Source: Magnetococcales bacterium
GTDB lineage: Bacteria > Pseudomonadota > Magnetococcia > Magnetococcales > JADFWT01
Length of the DNA stretch: 32,190 nucleotides
Direction of reading: 5' to 3'
NCBI GenBank assembly: GCA_015233785.1
Contig: JADFWT010000022.1
Location: forward strand, 1 to 32,190
In this document: positions 28,376 to 32,190 of the stretch, in pieces
How the letters are laid out: every line of letters starts with the position of its first letter
Position numbering within the stretch: the stretch's first letter is position 1
Notes under the pieces: model-generated
Databases searched by the model: none
Told to the model about the DNA's origin: nothing
What the model saw: only the letters and a program-made list of their open reading frames with translations
Position numbers and translations under genes: made by a program

Positions 28376-29257
28376 ATGAATAATCCATCTGGAAGCCCAT
28401 TTCCAGCCAATGCCGAGTACCTGGTCTTCTCCATTGAAGGTCGCCAATATGCCGTGCCCGGCTCCAATGTGGTCTCGGTGATCAATATGCCGGTAGAGAC
28501 CGTGATTCCACATGTGCCGCCCGCCATGCGCGGCATCATCTCCTTTCAGGAGAACAACGTCACGCTGTTTGATCTGCGAACACTGTTTGGCATCGAAGGT
28601 CGTAAAAAAGAGATCGATGCGCTCATCTCCAACATGGCAGCACGAAAACAAGACCATATCAACTGGTTGAACACGCTGCTCAAAGAGGTGGACAACCATC
28701 AAACCATCACCGTGCAAACCAATCCACACCTTTGCGCGTTCGGGAAGTGGTACGATAAGTTCACAACCGATAACCTACAGCTACGGTCCTATATGGAGCG
28801 CTTTGATACGCCCCATAAGGAGATTCACGCCCTGGCAATCACCGCTGCCGAATTGGCAGGTAATGACGATACTGCCGGCGCGCACACTCTGATTAAACAG
28901 GCCGAATCTGGGGTGCTGGCCAAACTTCTGAACCTGTTCGACGGCATCGGCGACTTGGTGCGACGCTATATGATGGAGTACGCCATTGTCTGCGAGACGG
29001 ACAATGTGCAGTTCGCCATCGCTGTGGATGACATCAACTTTTTCAGCCCGCTGGAAAAAATCGAGTATCCAGCACCCAAAGGCATCGCGCGGGATGAGAA
29101 CGATATTGTTCAGGCGGTGGGGCGCTATCGGGCCAAATCAGAGGATGAATACAGCAATATCCTACTGCTGGAGCTCGGACAGATTACCCAGCAGTTTGAT
29201 ATCGACGGTCTGGCCGACCTGGCCCCCTCACAACCGCAACCGGTGGCCACAGCCTGA
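28376..29257 (+). CDS. CheW-like protein with an internal CZB (chemoreceptor zinc-binding) domain
   Basis: CheW N-half (EYLVFSIEGRQYAVPGSNVVSVINM..RGIISFQENNVTLFDLRTLFGI), CZB (DHINWL..HLCAFGKWYDKF..PHKEIHALA), CheW C-half (FAIAVDDINFFSPLEKIEYPAP..EYSNILLLELGQI). Confidence 0.88.
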   Translation: MNNPSGSPFPANAEYLVFSIEGRQYAVPGSNVVSVINMPVETVIPHVPPAMRGIISFQENNVTLFDLRTLFGIEGRKKEIDALISNMAARKQDHINWLNTLLKEVDNHQTITVQTNPHLCAFGKWYDKFTTDNLQLRSYMERFDTPHKEIHALAITAAELAGNDDTAGAHTLIKQAESGVLAKLLNLFDGIGDLVRRYMMEYAIVCETDNVQFAIAVDDINFFSPLEKIEYPAPKGIARDENDIVQAVGRYRAKSEDEYSNILLLELGQITQQFDIDGLADLAPSQPQPVATA

Positions 29258-29328
29258 GGCACCGCCCAGCTTCATCTCCTCTTGAGCCACTCCGGCATCG
29301 GAACTATGATCGTGGCCCACCGCTATCA

Positions 29329-30552
29329 TTGATTCCGCGCCGGAGCCGCTTCATGATCCGATTCCTTGCCTTGATTCTACTGGTTGGCCTCACACTGCTG
29401 ACCACGCTTCCTGCTGCGCATGCCGAACCTGTAGAGCCGCTTTCGGAGACGGAACTCCAGATGCTGGAACGTGCCGAATCGATCGATGAGATGGCCGAAA
29501 CACCGTCTCTGGTACCCGAGGCTCCACCTACTCTCCATCGCGTGGTGGTGATCGCCATCCGAGATGAGAAAATTCTGATCGATGACGAAGCGCCCCAAAT
29601 CATTCAACACCTGACCGTACAGCCCGAAACGCGTCAAGGCACCCCACCAAGGGGGCCTATGACGCTGGAGCGCCAACTCTGGTCGCGACAGAGTGATCAG
29701 CAAGAAGCGCTGGTCGTTGGTGATACCATCGTCGTCGCTGAAACCGCGCCGGGACAGTACCAGTTCCACGACCACTACCGGCTGCCGCAACTGGCGCTAT
29801 TGCTGGGACTGTTTCTGGTGATGGTGACATTGGGGGCACGACTGCGGGGTATCACGGCTGCGCTGGGACTGGCGGTAAGCCTTCTGGTGATCTTTCAGGG
29901 GATTGCCCCGGCCCTGATCGGCGGGGCCTCGCCGCTGCTGGTCTTTCCCATCGGCGCGGCGCTGATTGCCACCTTTACACTCTATCTGGCCCACGGATTC
30001 TCCAGACGCACCACCGTCGCCTGGGTGGCCACGCTGATCTCGCTATTACTGGCGGTGGCCATCGGCTGGTTTAGCATCCGACTGCTGGGCATCAGCGGGG
30101 CCGATGGCGAAGTGGGAATGTTTGCCGATCACGGCGTCTTGAAGCATATCGACCTGCGTGGGCTGTTTCTGGGTGCTACGCTACTGGGCGCGCTGGGGGT
30201 GCTGGATGATGTCACCACCGCCCAGGCGGCCGTCGCCGAAGAGCTGCATCTGGCCAATCCCGAGCTGGATGCCAAGGCGCTCTTCACCCGAGGCATGTCG
30301 GTAGGACGAGAGCACATCGTCAGCATGGTCAATACCCTGGCTATGGCCTACGTCAGTGCCTCGTTTCCCATGTTATTGATCGCCATTCACGATGGAGAAC
30401 TTCCCTGGTGGGGTATCCTCAATAGCGCCTTCATCACCGAGGAGATCATTCGCACCCTGACCGGCAGCATGGCATTGGCCCTGGCGACACCCCTCACCGC
30501 CCTGATCGCCGCCTGGACGTTTGCCCCAAGACAATCCGTAGAAACTGCTTGA
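29329..30552 (+). CDS. YibE/F-like integral membrane protein
   Basis: Signal peptide, then multiple TMs with YibE/F-type GVLDDVTTAQAAVAEELHLANPEL and VGREHIVSMVNTLAMAYVSASFPMLL. The start may be 29353. Confidence 0.87.
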   Translation: MIPRRSRFMIRFLALILLVGLTLLTTLPAAHAEPVEPLSETELQMLERAESIDEMAETPSLVPEAPPTLHRVVVIAIRDEKILIDDEAPQIIQHLTVQPETRQGTPPRGPMTLERQLWSRQSDQQEALVVGDTIVVAETAPGQYQFHDHYRLPQLALLLGLFLVMVTLGARLRGITAALGLAVSLLVIFQGIAPALIGGASPLLVFPIGAALIATFTLYLAHGFSRRTTVAWVATLISLLLAVAIGWFSIRLLGISGADGEVGMFADHGVLKHIDLRGLFLGATLLGALGVLDDVTTAQAAVAEELHLANPELDAKALFTRGMSVGREHIVSMVNTLAMAYVSASFPMLLIAIHDGELPWWGILNSAFITEEIIRTLTGSMALALATPLTALIAAWTFAPRQSVETA

Positions 30553-30690
30553 TGATTGCGTCTTATTTACGATATTATCACTGTGCATTCAAGGTAGGAT
30601 GGTGTGCAAACCGATCGCCTCTGATGCCTCTGAATATCCTGAGATACCCCCTACGCATGATACCTCCAGCTTAGTGGACCCCATAACGCT

Positions 30691-31272
30691 ATGTACCGAC
30701 CTCACAAAGAGACCCAACAGGAGCGCATCGACCGCCTTACGCAAGAGGCGGAAAAGCGCGTTGATCAGGAAGGCACAGCGGAACCCTATACTCTGGAGCG
30801 CTTCCGAAAGACCATGTTCAGCAAGCTGCGTAAGGTGGGCGTGCGGGAGTTTGACGACCATCATGTGCAACTGGTGAACTACATTGTCGATGTCTACGAA
30901 GTGGTACAGGTGCTGCAACTGCGCGCCCCCAATCAGGAGACCCTGGACAAGCTGACCTTGGTGCTGGACAAGCTCCAAGAGTACACCGTCTTTCACTTCG
31001 GGGAGGAGGAGATCTTTTTCGAGAAAATTGAATACCCCCATCGGCAGACACATATCGCCCAACACAAAGCGTTTGTGGCGCGCTTTCTTGAGATCCGTCG
31101 AGAGATCGCCGCCGGACGCCCCCAGTTTGTCATGGACCTTTTTTTCGCCGCCTTCGGTTGGCTCTTTGACCACATCAACCAACACGACATGAAGTATAGC
31201 CGCTATGTTCAGGATAATCCTAAACTTCTAACGTCCTTGCGTCGCAGCCCACCCAAACCACGCCCATCCTGA
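30691..31272 (+). CDS. Bacteriohemerythrin
   Basis: Hemerythrin ligand pattern: FDDHHVQLV, HFGEEEIFFEKIEYPHRQTHIAQHKAFV, LFDHINQHDMKYSRY. Confidence 0.93.
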   Translation: MYRPHKETQQERIDRLTQEAEKRVDQEGTAEPYTLERFRKTMFSKLRKVGVREFDDHHVQLVNYIVDVYEVVQVLQLRAPNQETLDKLTLVLDKLQEYTVFHFGEEEIFFEKIEYPHRQTHIAQHKAFVARFLEIRREIAAGRPQFVMDLFFAAFGWLFDHINQHDMKYSRYVQDNPKLLTSLRRSPPKPRPS

Positions 31273-31367
31273 CCCACCCCACAGGTCGCTGAGAGCGGTT
31301 CTAATCGTCCCCGTGGGCTGCTATAGTGAACGCAGTTCAAAACCATAGCCTGGGGCCACCCCAAAAG

Positions 31368-32063
31368 ATGCGAAAACGCACCCCCCACACCACCGTGATC
31401 CGCTGGCAGCCACGTACCGCCTCTACCCAGCAATCTCTACAGGCGTTTCAAGAACTCAGGCAGGCCAACCGACGCGCCAAACGCCAGCTATCGCCCCTTA
31501 CACCGCTTCCCGAACGGCTGGATCCGCAACTGGACGCCGCCCTGACGCCCCCGGCCCACCCAATACCCGCTCCAGCCGAATCCACCAACGCCCATCGAGC
31601 ACCCACAAACCAAACCGCCTCCCAACGGCCCTATTCCCTGGCGCGTTATCGCCAGATCATGCGGGCCAAACTGCGTAAGGTGGGCCTGGCGGAATTTGAC
31701 CAGCACCACGCCCAGTTGATGGATGATGTGGTAGATCTCTATGCCGCCACCCAGTTGCGTACACCCACACCCGAAGCGCTGACTCAACTGAAACAGGCCC
31801 TGGATAAACTGCACCAAAACATTCAACACCATTTTCACGAAGAAGAGCGCTTTATGGAGACCATCGGCTATCCGGCGCTACCCTCCCATCGGGCACTGCA
31901 CCGCTCGTTTATGGAACGATTTACCGAGCTGCGCCGAGAGATCGACAGCGGTCGCTACACCTCGGTAACGCCGCTATTTCTGACGGCCTTCGGCTGGCTG
32001 TTCGAACATATCAATACCCATGATATGCAGTATGCACGCTACTATCTGGAGATGAGAGATTGA
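31368..32063 (+). CDS. Bacteriohemerythrin (paralog of upstream gene, Pro-rich N-terminal extension)
   Basis: FDQHHAQLM, HFHEEERFMETIGYPALPSHRALHRSFM, LFEHINTHDMQYARY. The alternative GTG start at 31326 is possible. Confidence 0.92.
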   Translation: MRKRTPHTTVIRWQPRTASTQQSLQAFQELRQANRRAKRQLSPLTPLPERLDPQLDAALTPPAHPIPAPAESTNAHRAPTNQTASQRPYSLARYRQIMRAKLRKVGLAEFDQHHAQLMDDVVDLYAATQLRTPTPEALTQLKQALDKLHQNIQHHFHEEERFMETIGYPALPSHRALHRSFMERFTELRREIDSGRYTSVTPLFLTAFGWLFEHINTHDMQYARYYLEMRD

Positions 32064-32190
32064 CCGCCGCCCCCAAACGCTCCTATACCATCCCCCCCAT
32101 CATAGCAGCCCTTCTGACAGCCCTCTCCAGCTACTCTAAAAACCAGGAAAACGAACCCCCCCCCGACCAACCACACACCCCCCACGCGAT
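32061..32190 (+). CDS. Possible partial ORF running off the window (TTG start)
   Basis: Frame open from TTG at 32061 to the window end; N-terminus MTAAPKRSYTIPPIIAALLTALSSYS is hydrophobic. Confidence 0.2.

Overview
This 32.2 kb proteobacterial window has a chromosomal backbone interrupted by decayed accessory DNA. I suspect a Magnetococcales-like alphaproteobacterium, but that is inference only. Backbone: a YeeE/YedE transporter plus a pentaheme cytochrome c; tRNA-Thr(TGT); two tandem CNNM/CorC-type proteins; murA; hisD; an acetyl-CoA hydrolase/transferase-GNAT fusion; hisB; two convergent TPR/O-GlcNAc-transferase-like genes; hisH; hisA; a large hybrid histidine kinase; a REC-GGDEF-like protein with both signature sites degenerate; a CheW protein split by a CZB zinc-binding domain; a YibE/F-like membrane protein; and two tandem bacteriohemerythrins. 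The accessory zone is about 2.05-7.24 kb, bounded by tRNA-Thr. It holds an ADP-ribosylglycohydrolase remnant, a VapC-type PIN toxin whose predicted catalytic Glu codon is a stop, DUF2787 and SRAP genes, a tRNA 3'-end remnant, a duplicated GGTCTAT motif, and a DUF433-DUF4160-DUF2442 cluster in which a DUF5615 toxin start has been cut off. The most interesting leads are the CheW/CZB/hemerythrin/degenerate REC-GGDEF neighbourhood (27.2-32.1 kb) and the rebuilt toxin-antitoxin-like locus with its palindromic operator candidate (5.86-6.72 kb). Family assignments come from recognising motifs in the supplied translations. No database search was run.
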